Made by a program: the position numbers and the translations under genes. The notes under the pieces were generated by a model that was not told the DNA's origin, searched no databases, and saw nothing but the letters and a program-made list of their open reading frames with translations. Shown in pieces: positions 22,301-32,477 of a stretch of 64,000 bases of DNA. Each line of letters starts with the position of its first letter. Position 1 is the stretch's first letter. The DNA is taken from NCBI GenBank assembly GCA_036897445.1, contig JAYMTL010000001.1, positions 339,198 through 403,197 on the forward strand, written 5' to 3'. The stretch comes from Pelargonium tetragonum (lineage: Eukaryota; Streptophyta; Magnoliopsida; Geraniales; Geraniaceae).

Positions 22301-25300
22301 AAATTTTTAATGTAAAAAGGAAGGGGCCCGTAGGGTTTTTCAAGGCCTATCTTTTACTCTCTTGTGTAAAATTGTACAGAATTTTCTTTTATAAGGTTTT
22401 ACAGAACAGGTTGCAATTCAATATAACTATAGCTTGTAGGTAATAATATTTAAATTGGGAGATATACACGGCTAAAGTTTGAATGGGGGTAGTCTTTTTC
22501 TTAAATGAGAAAAGTGTAATATTTATCTAGGACATACCGAGCCCGAGTATAAAGTTATCCTTATACAAGTAGCATTGCTTGTATCCTTAGGGCAAAATAT
22601 AGATTAAGCTAAGTATTTACACCAACTGTACTTGAACCTTTTTTTTTTGTAGCCCTTTAACGGATAAGTTTTAAGAGTAAGGACTTTGAGACTTTTCTGG
22701 ACTTGAATAAACTATTTATATTTATATAATAAGATAGTAAAAAGATTTTTCCATATACGTACTTTACTAGAAACTTATTTTAGTACCTTTATAAATAAGG
22801 GCAGTTAAGTGGTCTTATAACGATAAATACACTCAGCATGCGATTTTCAAAGTGATACCCATTTTTCATAAAAGCAGTAAATAAAAATTTCAGAACAGGG
22901 CATACTTATAAAATACGGAGATATTCAGATAGTTGTGGCATACAGGGAAGTTATCTCTTAACTAGTATTCAGTGCGCTGAGTAAATAGTATGTTCCGAAT
23001 CTGCTTGATCCAGAAGAAAGTTCGAGGGCAATGCTTTTTAAAATACTCTTTATAAGTAATAAAAACCCTATTAAACTATATTTGGTAAAGAGGCCCTAAA
23101 AAAGGATTATGAAATTGCTTATTTACATATTGAAAACAGGAACGCTCTCCTAAGATGTCAAAAAGCTTAGTTTTTCAATAAGAGATTCCCTGAAAAAGTA
23201 ATTGCCAGCAACAACAAAAGGATACATATACCTCATAATTAAAAGGGACTTTGAAGAAATTTTTTGGGAAATAAGAGCAGGGTGCTGAGTCTTTGAACAA
23301 ACAAATAGCTGTCTATTAAATTAAGAGAGCTTTTTGAGTGTAATTTAAAGTCTTGTGAAAAGTGTCAACTTTAGTCTGCGGGGCCCCTTTCCGTCGAATA
23401 GCTTGCCCGAGTTTATGTTCCTACTTCCTTGTAACAGTATTAGCTCGAGTGAAGGAGTTCCCTACGAGGTGAAGCGTCGGCGATAAATTCTACTCTTGAT
23501 TTTTGTAAAAGTCTGCATAGCCACGATGGAGTTTTCGATTACAAACGCCCCGGGTATCTTCTAAAGTTGTACGGGTCTTTTGAGTTTGGTCATTATAGCC
23601 CCCAACCGCCTAGTTTAAGCTAAACTTTTTGAAATTAAGGATGTCCTTTCATAAAAAATCGAACTGAGCCCTAGAATGATAAAAAATTAAGTTTACTTAA
23701 AAATTAGACTTTTCAACAATCTTTGAAAGAAAGTGCATCCCGTCAAGAATTCTTTTTAAAAGGAGCCCCGCTACGGAATTAGTGCCTTCTACTTTTCTTT
23801 AATGGACAGAGAGAGCTTTAATATGATCCTTATTCTGCCTAGTAAATAACAAGAACTTGTATTGTAAATCTTTTTTAATTTAATTTATATGCTATGGGAT
23901 TATATAAGCAATTCCCTGTACTAGTCTATAACTTATACTTACGCTAATAAGAAGAGGGGTTCGGGTCTATAAGTACGTTTTAGTATATAAAAAAGCCTGT
24001 GAAAAGCCCTGATATGCCAAGGATTGACCTTGTGCATATTTGGAAGCATCCGTTTAAACACAACAGGGTGAGGGTGGTTTGGTTGTAAGTGAGGTAAGGT
24101 GGATGCCCATATACTATGTGAACCCTTAAATCTTTGTATTTTCAGTAAAAAGATACTTAGAGCCTAAACCCAAGAAGAACCCCTTGGTCTTGTAGACTAC
24201 TTCATCTGCCAACCCTTACTCGAGTTAGAGCTCTTCCTTATAGGTGTTTTTGATTTTATAGGGTCAGTAAAGTTTACCTTTAATTCTTTTCAACCCAATC
24301 TTTCAGAATATTTATACTTGAACAAGTTTTTTATCTTATCCATTATGAGGAGTTATCCTTACCCTTTCATATAAGGTACTTTAAATAAATAGAAAAAGTA
24401 AGGGTAACCAAAGAAGTTTAACCCTAAGGAATGGGACCGCAGTTATTGCCCAATTCAAATATTATCAAATGGATATGAAATACTCCACTTAAAAGGAAAC
24501 GTAGATTTACATCCCACTTTTGAGTGACTTAAATCTTAAAGGAAACCCGAGTTTACCTTAAAAATAAGTGTGCTAAAGTGTTAAGAAAAGTCAATGTCTA
24601 ACATTAGTTTTTTTAGTCAAGTTCAATATCGTAAGAGCCTCCAAATCCATTTACTCTCAACCCGTTAAATACCCTTGAGGAGCTTTTTAATATTCTTAAG
24701 GTACAAAAAGGTGCCTTGTGTCTAAGCGGTTTCAACTTCTGGAATATTTGTAAAATGTATTCATTATATAACTCATTTTTGTTAGTTTAAAAGCTTTGGA
24801 AATGCACTTAGAGGGAAGATTTGAGGTATCCGAGTAAAGTTCCGCCGGGCATTCTCAGTTTCTTTTAATTTGACAGGCTTTAGTATTTCAGCAACAAGGA
24901 TTGACGAACCTAAGATTTGTATTTTAAAAGTTTACTCTTTTCAGATTCTCCCCTTAACTTTTTAAATTATAAGTCAAATTTTAAAGAACATAATTTACAC
25001 TATTTATGTTTTCAATTACACTGTAATAGTTACTTTATTGCCATCTAGAATTTCTTTAGTTTATCCCATACCCTGCCGGAGAGAAACGCACAAAGATTAA
25101 ATCTAAATTTCAAAACAGCTTCAAGTGGAATTTCAATGGTTTATCTTTGAATCATTACAGCATAGAACATCCTACCTATAATCCCAAAAGAAGGGCCTGG
25201 CTACCCTTTATTTTGTAAGGGGAACTCCTTAAAAAACTACGTGTTACATTATCTTTTTGAGTCTCCGCGATATTAGACTTCTCTCTTACTCATTTGTTTC

Positions 25301-25316
25301 TGCGATCCCGTAAACC

Positions 25317-25381
25317 CTAGAAAAAGAAGATATTCTAGCATCTCCTATCTGCGAGCTCCTACTTTTATCTTCTTTTTCTAG
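25317..25381. repeat. Inverted repeat with 16-bp perfect arms
   Basis: CTAGAAAAAGAAGATA at 25317-25332 is the exact reverse complement of TATCTTCTTTTTCTAG at 25366-25381, with 33 bases between. The match stops at both outer and inner ends. Arms this long and this close are not expected by chance in 64 kb. As RNA this would form a stable stem with a large loop. It could be the terminal repeats of a tiny deleted element, a recombination product or a structured transcript. There is no coding sequence inside. Confidence 0.8.
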
Positions 25382-27104
25382 CTTCAAACGTTACTAAGCT
25401 ACGTTTTTTCGAAAGGAGTTCTAATACTATTTGCAAGGTCTACCTAAGGTGTCTGATATTCTTTAGAGTTAGAGTTATTAGTCTTGTTGGAATTTGTTCC
25501 TTAAGTGTCTTCTTAGTCATGAAGAATCTTGTTTCGTTATCTGCAATACTGTCTTTGTCTTTATAAGTTATGGAAATATATCTCATATGATTCGATACAC
25601 AAGTGGGGTGGGGAATGAAGGCTTTAGGCAACTTTGTCTACGCTATGAAAGTTTGGTAGGCTTACATATGCATAACAAGAGAGCACATTTATTACAGAAA
25701 GAAATGAGGGCCCTAGAAAAGTTGTTTCCAAGCAAGCGCCCTTTTGGATTATTCCTTATAGTTACGCCCCTAACCTAAGTAGTCTAGTACATACATCTTT
25801 ACTCCATGCCATAAGATCCTTTTACAGTTCGCGATTCATGTTCGATCTATACTTTGCCATCAGTGTCTTCCTGAATCATACCTTAAAGTCTTATCAAAAC
25901 TACATTTCTGCCCAGTAGGGGCATCTAACAAAAAGAGCTTTGACTTTTAATTGTTGAAGAGGAGTCCTTTAGCTTAATTAAAATTTAGGTGTTGGAGTTT
26001 CAAGTGGGATACTTTAAACTAAAGCCTTTTAAGATGGGTACGGGACTTGGAAGTTCTTGTCATTTTCGTCTTATCTTATCCTATAGAGAAAAGGTTATAA
26101 CACCGCAGTTTGAACCAGAATTTTTTAGTTTAGGGGGCCAACCCTTCTGATTTTTTGTACTAACTTCCCAGCTTTTAGCTATCGCATTCCTTGTAATATC
26201 TATTGGCGTTTTCCCACGAGCACTATACCTGGGACTCTCTCTTATTACATAGTTAAATGAAGCGCCTACCAAACAGCTTAGAGAGTGCTCACAAAAAGGA
26301 AGAGTTGTTTTCAAATTCATTTCTATTCTAAAGTCATTTTCATTTCCTTTTTACTTAATGCGCTTCAGAATTCAAGCAGGTAGGCCTTGATTTTCTTTTT
26401 ATTCCTTTGCTTTTACTGGAAATAAAGTAAGGAGTTTTAAAGTTCTCCTGTTTCCAATTCTAAAGCTGGTATGTAGGAGCCCTCTTAAGTTTCCTTAATC
26501 AGAGAATAAGGGTTATAATATTATACCGGAAATTTCGTTAATTTCTAATCGGAAATCCTTTATGTTTCTGGGGTTTCTTTAGAGTGTTGTAAGTGTAACT
26601 CAATTTAGAAAAGGTTTTCTTAATTAAAAATATAGGAGGACTTACAAAGTATTTAATAAATTTAAGAGAATAGTTTATTTGCTAAGAGTTTGAATTGAGT
26701 GTGTTGGAATAAGATTATAAGGGACTCGTAAGGATTTTATAAAGAGGTTTTAGTTTACTAGGAGTAATGCTTGTTAGGTAATATATGGGTTTTTATTCAA
26801 GAAAAGGCTACCTAAATAGGTTTTTTTAAAAGTTCTTTTTTTACTTAATCAGGAATTCTTATTTACCAAAGGCATCCCCGTGGAGTCTTTACTCTTGTTT
26901 GACTTATTTAATAAAGTAACATAACAAAAGGTGTAACTTCTTATAAAAAAGAGTATACACGAACCTCTTAAACTGGCATACGTTCCTTTACCCCCTTTAC
27001 TATAGAATTAGAGCCCCTGTTTCCTAGAAACAAATGAAGAATATTTTGAACTAAGTGGGACCTCCTTTCACTTAAGTGCCCTGTAATAAAGTCCTTTTAG
27101 AAAA

Positions 27105-27141
27105 ACCCGCAGGGATAGCGGGTAGAGGGAGGAACCCCTCC
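27105..27141. repeat. Two adjacent G+C-rich hairpins
   Basis: ACCCGC (27105-27110) pairs with GCGGGT (27118-27123) over a 7-base loop. Five bases later GGAGG (27128-27132) pairs with CCTCC (27137-27141) over a 4-base loop. Two compact G+C stems in tandem are unusual for this A+T-rich DNA. No T-run follows and no gene ends nearby, so I do not call a terminator. Confidence 0.55.
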
Positions 27142-29160
27142 TGGTTTCTGGATTAACTTAAGCTAAATTTCTTTTAATAAGTTAAGGAATAGGAAATAAA
27201 AAAAGCTAAAGGTTACTTTAGAAAAAGTACTAGAAAACGAAAGAGCTACCTGAAACTTTGTGCAAGTTATAAGTTCTAAAAGTAAGGTGTTTTGTAGTTG
27301 AACGCTTTGTTTTATGAAAGCTATAAGTTGTTGTTAATTTCTTAGGAGCTAATAGCTTAAGAGACTTAAGAATGGTTAATTAATCTAATATCAGGGTTTT
27401 TTTAGGCTGTCTATTTTTATATTTTTAGTATTTCAAAATTTTGAAAACTTAGCGAAAGAATTTCTTAAGTGTATAAGTTTTCTATTTAAAAGTTAGCAAG
27501 AAGAACCCAAAACTAAGAATTTTAGTAAATAAAGTGGGTTATATTTTACGGGTATTGACAAGAAATGGGGAGCTCTTCCTCAGGGATTTTTCTTAGAGGT
27601 TCCTTTTTTTTTAGACAGGAAGCTTCTAAGTAAGTCTGCTAAATAAAGTATAGCTGCTTTTTGGGGTTCTGAGAATTCGAGTTTCAAATCATGTGGAAAG
27701 TTTAGGTTTACAAGATAAAATCGGGATAAGCACTCTTTATGTTGTTTTGTGTTGAAGTTAGAGTTCCCTTTTCATTCACGAAGCTAGTAATACAGGTATT
27801 TTATAATAAAGAGCCAGATATGAAGTAGTAAACCCTAACAATAAAAGGACTTATAATAAAGGCTTTTCGTACTTAAGAAATCTCTGTAAATAAGGAAAAC
27901 CCTTTAAAATGGACTCTAAAAGCTCTTGACGCCTCCAAAATAAAGGGTCCCCTAAAAAGCGATAAACGTAAGATTATCTTTCCGAACTCAACAGTTTCCC
28001 TTTCAGGATCCGCTAATTTTCTTGTTTCATTCCAAGGGATAGAAAGCTTTTCGGATTCAGCTAACAGGGTAAAGGTAGAAGTATAGAGTTGCAGCTCAGG
28101 ATAGCCTGTTTCTAATAATGGGGGAGTTTCGTACACTACTTTAGTATGCTTTCAATTTTAATGTATATAACATAAACTTTCAATGACCCTTACTTTCGTA
28201 TTCTCCTTTAGGAACTTACCACTCCTAATACGAATTGGGACTTGAAATTGTATACAAATTATGAATGCCTCAAATCAATTAAAAGCAACAATTCGTGGAT
28301 GTCTCTTGGCTCTACTTTTTCTATTTGGGTTTTGGATAATGACTCGCTTCAGAAATGACAGAAAGGAATCACTTAGATAGAAGAAATATTAGCTAGCAAT
28401 CCGGTGAATCTAGTATATGCTTTTCTACAAATGAATGGTAACAAGAATCTCTAACCCTGCAAAACTTCATTATTTTTTAAACTAGAATTGAAAAACCTTA
28501 CCTTGGCTTCACTTCTTTACTGGAAATTCATTGCTTTACTTCTAAAAACAAATGAACCTTAGTTTAAAACTTTAACCGGGTAAAAGGGATTTGAGATAAA
28601 GCAACTCCTTATAAAGACCGAAAACAAGGAATAAATATGAAATCAAAAGTCAGTACTAAAGTGACTCTCTAAACTGTCATTTCTCGCGGGTCACTTGTTT
28701 AGCTATCCGGTAAAGGGGTTTTTCCTTTGAGACCTTCATTTTCTTTCCGTGCCCCCTTTTAAATGTTAATACCTATCTTTCGTAAAATTCAATTGGTTTT
28801 GAGGTTTTTAATTTTTAGGGGACTTTTTCCAATTCTTGCAGATTCCTCTTTATAATAGGCTTTGTGTTAAATTACTGGTAAGAAAGCAGATACATACAAG
28901 TGTGCACGGTGTTCGATTCAGTTACTTAAATTTTCCTATCAAAGATAGAATCGGGGTTCCTAAAAAATAAAGAACGGGAAACTTTGGAAATAAGGTCAGA
29001 GCACTTTTGAAATAGAATTCTCCCTATTTTTACTGGTTAGAGATTAGACCTCCCGTTTTTAGAATTACTGTACGGCATTTCAACAATTTAGTGACACCAG
29101 AATCGAGAAGAACTATCCTCCCCAAAAGTCTTTTCGAGAATTGGAAACTTTAAAACAAAG

Positions 29161-29390
29161 GAACACAAAATCTACCTTTACTTTATAGCCAACGTCTACT
29201 ACTTACCTTATTTCGTTCTACCTAGACCTATCTTCTTACTCGGTATACAGCCCTCTTAGCCTTGGTTTTCTAGCTATACTTCTAATAGTTATACCAGCCT
29301 TCTTTAGGAGTCCTCTTGTTCTAGCCAGTATTCCCCGGAAAATGAAAAAGTATTTGTATAAAAAATCTACCGAGTTACTAAATATTTAAG
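29161..29390 (-). other. Compositional island D
   Basis: A clear pyrimidine-rich change on the plus strand. The minus strand carries the relic frame at 29239-29385 and, past its TAA, continues as E-D-R-S-R before further stops. It shares TAGCTATACT, nine bases, TATACC with the island at 57.8 kb on the same strand. The edges are by eye. Confidence 0.4.
29239..29385 (-). pseudogene. Relic frame, basic peptide (island D)
   Basis: Forty-nine open codons on the minus strand between TAA (plus coordinates 29386-29388) and TAA (29236-29238). The N-terminal part is hydrophobic (F-L-Y-K-Y-F-F-I-F). It is followed by R-G-I-L-A-R-T-R-G-L-L-K-K-A-G-I-T-I-R and then S-I-A-R-K-P-R-L-R-G. G is commonest at codon position 1 and rarest at position 3, as in genuine genes, though the sample is small. 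The phrase K-A-G-I-T-I-R-S-I-A resembles the helix-turn-helix region of recombinase-like proteins, but only as an impression. No start codon or flanking signals were found. Confidence 0.3.
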
Positions 29391-30104
29391 TTTAAGGGAA
29401 TACCAAGGGACATCCTAGTTTCTCCAGGGTTAGCTTCTAATAACATAGATTATGTATTCTCCAGATCTGAATGGAGAGAAATTCCTGTGACTGAGTAACG
29501 CAAGGGCATCAGAGGTTCTTTACCAAAAACAGGATACCTCGGAGTACTAAGGCTAGAGTATGAATTTTTTTTCTGAATAGCTATTGCATAAGAGTTCCTG
29601 AGGTCTGGAACTAGGGCAATTCTATTTGAACCTAAAAGCTTCCGGTCGAAGCGGAGATTTTTTTTTTACCAAGGATTGTAGAGTTTCCACTAAGGAGGAT
29701 ACTTGGTATCTAAAATTGCTTCACTTTTACTGGGTTTAAAGGCTTTAAGAGATAAAGCTTGCGAATTTCATAACAAGGAACACGTTCTTCTAGTAAATAA
29801 ATGAATACTGGGTTTTAAAATCCTAAAAAAATTCCTTTCAATTTCCTGAAATTTCTGCACGAAAAAAGAAGAATTCTAGGTATATAAAGAGCTGAGGTCA
29901 AAGACTACAGATTCAAAAAGCGAGAATGGCAATTATTTTCCACATTTGGGGTTCAAACGAACCCTCGTGCACAACCTCGCGCGATGCCGAAGTAATAAGT
30001 TAATTAGGTCTTATCTCATCCACTAGATAGCTTATAGAAAGTTAATTCCAAAAACCAGATACAAAGAATGCTAGTCAAGAGACTTACGCGAATTCTTTAT
30101 TTTC

Positions 30105-30422
30105 GTGAAGTTGGGGGTAATTCGAAAAAATGTATCTTTAAAGAAGAAGAGGAGTAGTACATTTATTCTAGCTAATAGTGTTGGAGAGGTATTACAGAAT
30201 AAGGAGAGCTCTAAAGGTTCAAAAGAGGGGCCTCTTTCTTTAGAAGTTACTCGAGATATACAAATTGCAAGATTGGCTTTTTATAGAGTGGTTTCAGTAC
30301 AAGGGTTAAAAAGGTTAACTTTGCGTATAGGTAACCGAGTTTTTAGACCTTTATTTTACACAAATATGAGTCTTTATAAAAGAGGGGCTCTACTAAATAC
30401 CCATAGCCAGGAGAAAATCTAG
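30105..30422 (+). CDS. Hypothetical 105-codon frame, doubtful
   Basis: This is the longest started frame in the window: GTG start at 30105, TAG stop at 30420-30422. The product would be basic, beginning M-K-L-G-V-I-R-K-N-V-S-L-K-K-K-R-S-S, with a Ser/Glu-rich middle and a C-terminal half containing L-T-L-R-I-G-N-R-V-F-R-P. There is no signal peptide, membrane segment or recognisable domain. No purine-rich ribosome-binding site precedes the GTG. G is only slightly more frequent at codon position 1 than at 2 and 3 (27, 23 and 23 by hand count), so periodicity is weak. A frame of this length is about what chance predicts for this composition. It may be a small gene of unknown function, but more likely is not one. 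Confidence 0.18.
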   Translation: MKLGVIRKNVSLKKKRSSTFILANSVGEVLQNKESSKGSKEGPLSLEVTRDIQIARLAFYRVVSVQGLKRLTLRIGNRVFRPLFYTNMSLYKRGALLNTHSQEKI

Positions 30423-30688
30423 ATAAGAGCTTGTTATACAGGTGAACAGGTCTATAATTATAGTTGAATAGCATAAAAAACAGGTTCCGTTTTTACGAGG
30501 GTTGTGTCACCAATACAGAGTAGGGGAGGGAAATCTGAAAGAATAAACTACGACTCACTTTAGACTTCAAAATCAAAGTCTTCCTGAATTTGCTTGGTGG
30601 ATTGCCCTGTAGTGTACTTACTATAAGGGACTCTTTATCAATTCACAACTTACTTAATAGCGAAAAGTTGAGAGTTAAACCCCTCCTA

Positions 30689-30698
30689 TCCGGCCGGA
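30689..30698. repeat. 10-bp G+C palindrome
   Basis: TCCGGCCGGA is self-complementary, and eight of its ten bases are G or C, which stands out in this A+T-rich DNA. There is no neighbouring gene to link it to. Confidence 0.5.
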
Positions 30699-31620
30699 GA
30701 CTTTTGTGATATGATTAAAAAAGCCCCGTAAAGCCGCATGTCTCTGATCTAACTAAGTGCAAAAATACGGCAAAAAATCATTCTTCATAACCGAGTGCCC
30801 CCTGGGCCTACGAACTTGCCCCATAAATTAAGGTTTTGGCATGAGCCTCTTTTCTATTACTTTAAGGCCCAATCCAACGATTCAAATGAACAGAAAAGTC
30901 AAATTAATAAGTAAAGGAATACTATAAAAATTGAATTTAAGTTTTACCAAATTATACTTAAAACCTGCTCGGTATCTCCGTTCAAAGAATTTAGACAAAG
31001 TAGAAATTCCATTACACAAAGCCTCTACTATAGAATTTTTTAACTTCTATAAACCCCTTTAGAATGAGGATTTTCTTAAAATGCCCCAGCTTTAACTTAA
31101 GTACGAATTTCATTCAAGTTTTTTGGCTTACGCTCTTTATATTTTGGTTATATATAGTGTTAGGATCTCTCCCTACTTCTTTTGTCAAAGTAAGGTTTCC
31201 TTAACTCGGTTGATTTTCTAGACTGTTTCTTTTATGTTATGGGTCTAGTTTTCTTTTATCGGCTTGTATAAAATTCTGGCACCCCATATTATTGACAAGT
31301 AAAGGGCCCCTTAAAGAGCTTCGAAAAACCATTCAATTCTCTATTATCAAATAGACCAATTTAGGTGCTAAGAATATGGAAAATAGATCCAATACCAAAG
31401 CAGAGACCCCCTATTCCGAGTCCTGTGCTTTCCTCGCATACTATAGCGCAATCTTAATAGATATTTGCGGAATTGATTATCCAAAGATTTTATATCCTTT
31501 CTTCCTCCAGCAATAGTCCCCTGCCCCTCTATTAAGGAGTTGCTCCTTGTAGCCTTTTGTCCTATTTTACTCATTTATGAATGGCTTTTGGAAAGCTTAG
31601 TTTTTAGAGTGATTTTAAGT

Positions 31621-31990
31621 ATTCTATTATTAACTATTATTAAAGTAAACTTCTGTACTAATGAAGAAGAGGAGCGAGCCTTGTAGAATGTGGTTGCTCT
31701 ATTGTACCTGACTGCAGCGCAGCGAAGGTTAGTGAATTTCTTGCATTTAATAAAGCATAGATACCAGTATACCCAGCAACTACATACCTTACTGTTTCCC
31801 CTAAAACCTTCCTTACTCTAAAAGCTAACTTTCTTGGGAAATATACCTGCCCTACGAGTTCTCTTGTTGCAGCTGGTACTCCCTTTATAGGTATTCCCTT
31901 AATTTACTCTCCCTATTTACTGTCCTACATATTAAACAAACAGAACAAGAGTCAAACCCTTACCTTATATAGATATAGACAGCAAAATTT
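31621..31990 (-). other. Compositional island E
   Basis: The plus strand is unusually rich in CTT, CCT and TAC and poor in G runs. The minus strand carries the best relic frame of the window (31658-31903). On the plus strand a frame without stops also spans much of the island, hydrophobic and Pro/Thr-rich, which is the usual shadow of a Lys/Arg/Gly-coding opposite strand. The edges are approximate. Confidence 0.4.
31658..31903 (-). pseudogene. Relic frame, 81 codons, best coding signal (island E)
   Basis: Open on the minus strand from just after a TAA (plus 31904-31906) to TAG (31658-31660). It reads I-K-G-I-P-I-K-G-V-P-A-A-T-R-E-L-V-G, then V-Y-F-P-R-K-L-A-F-R-V-R-K-V, then V-V-A-G-Y-T-G-I-Y-A-L-L-N-A-R-N. 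By hand count G falls 27 times at codon position 1 against 14 and 15 at positions 2 and 3, which is strong gene-like periodicity and the best in the window. Upstream, the same frame is broken by TAA, TAG and TAG within 30 bases, so any original gene has lost its start. I do not recognise the protein. A truncated gene or mobile-element fragment is likeliest; chance cannot be excluded. Confidence 0.38.
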
Positions 31991-32467
31991 AAGTAAAAAT
32001 TTTTCGATTTGGCTTGTATCCCGTAAAACACCTATACTCAATTAAATGTAGGAAAACCTCGTAGGAAATGCCTTATCAAAACCTTGTCTTACCAATAAAA
32101 TCTTACTAATAAAAAGAGCCCATAACCCTATCTGGAGAAACTCATTTGCCCCGTTTAGTGTTCCCTTGAATCCCTTTTTTTATACCAGGGACTAATTTCA
32201 ACCGGAACACAATCAAAGGAAGATTACTTTTTAGAAATGTTATAAAGAATTTTCTGGATTAGAAAAGGCTAAAGTCACTACCTAGAACTGCCTTGTTCAC
32301 TAGTTTTTGGGTACCTCTTAATTAAAGGAAGCGAGACTTTTATTTTAAGCCCTTGCATTCAATATTTACCCGGTGTTTTAATAACCCGCTTTTTAGAATG
32401 ACTGTGTGTGTATTGACAAGGGAACATAAGACTAATACCTAAATCTAAGCTATTTACGAGAGAAACT

Positions 32468-32477
32468 GCGCTAGCGC
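32468..32477. repeat. 10-bp palindrome GCGCTAGCGC
   Basis: Self-complementary, with eight of ten bases G or C, in A+T-rich surroundings. Role unknown. Confidence 0.5.

Larger units (their letters stand above)
19331..29160. other. Gene-free A+T-rich background
   Basis: Started frames of 63-94 codons occur at 25440-25778, 26081-26320 and 27873-28136. None shows convincing codon structure, and the two near 25.5 kb overlap on opposite strands. The block contains an imperfect CATATACA-type simple repeat at about 20543-20562, the 16-bp inverted repeat at 25317-25381 and the paired G+C-rich hairpins at 27105-27141. I see no RNA gene. Confidence 0.55.
29391..31620. other. Background containing the longest started frame
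   Basis: Typical background DNA. It includes the 105-codon frame at 30105-30422, annotated separately, and a 10-bp palindrome TCCGGCCGGA at 30689-30698. A 68-codon minus-strand frame at 31368-31574 adjoins the next island but has more G at codon position 2 than at position 1, unlike a gene, so it is not called. Confidence 0.5.

Noticed and set aside
25440-25778. Overlapping frames of 63 codons (-) and 94 codons (+).
   Set aside because: Both are within chance length, have no recognisable domain, and lie on opposite strands of the same DNA. A short R-P-F-G-L-F-L resemblance to the minus shadow frame at 63.9 kb was noted but is too short to trust.
26081-26320. A 79-codon minus-strand frame with a basic C-terminal half, superficially like a DNA-binding domain.
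   Set aside because: No motif I can name, no start signal, and a length expected by chance.
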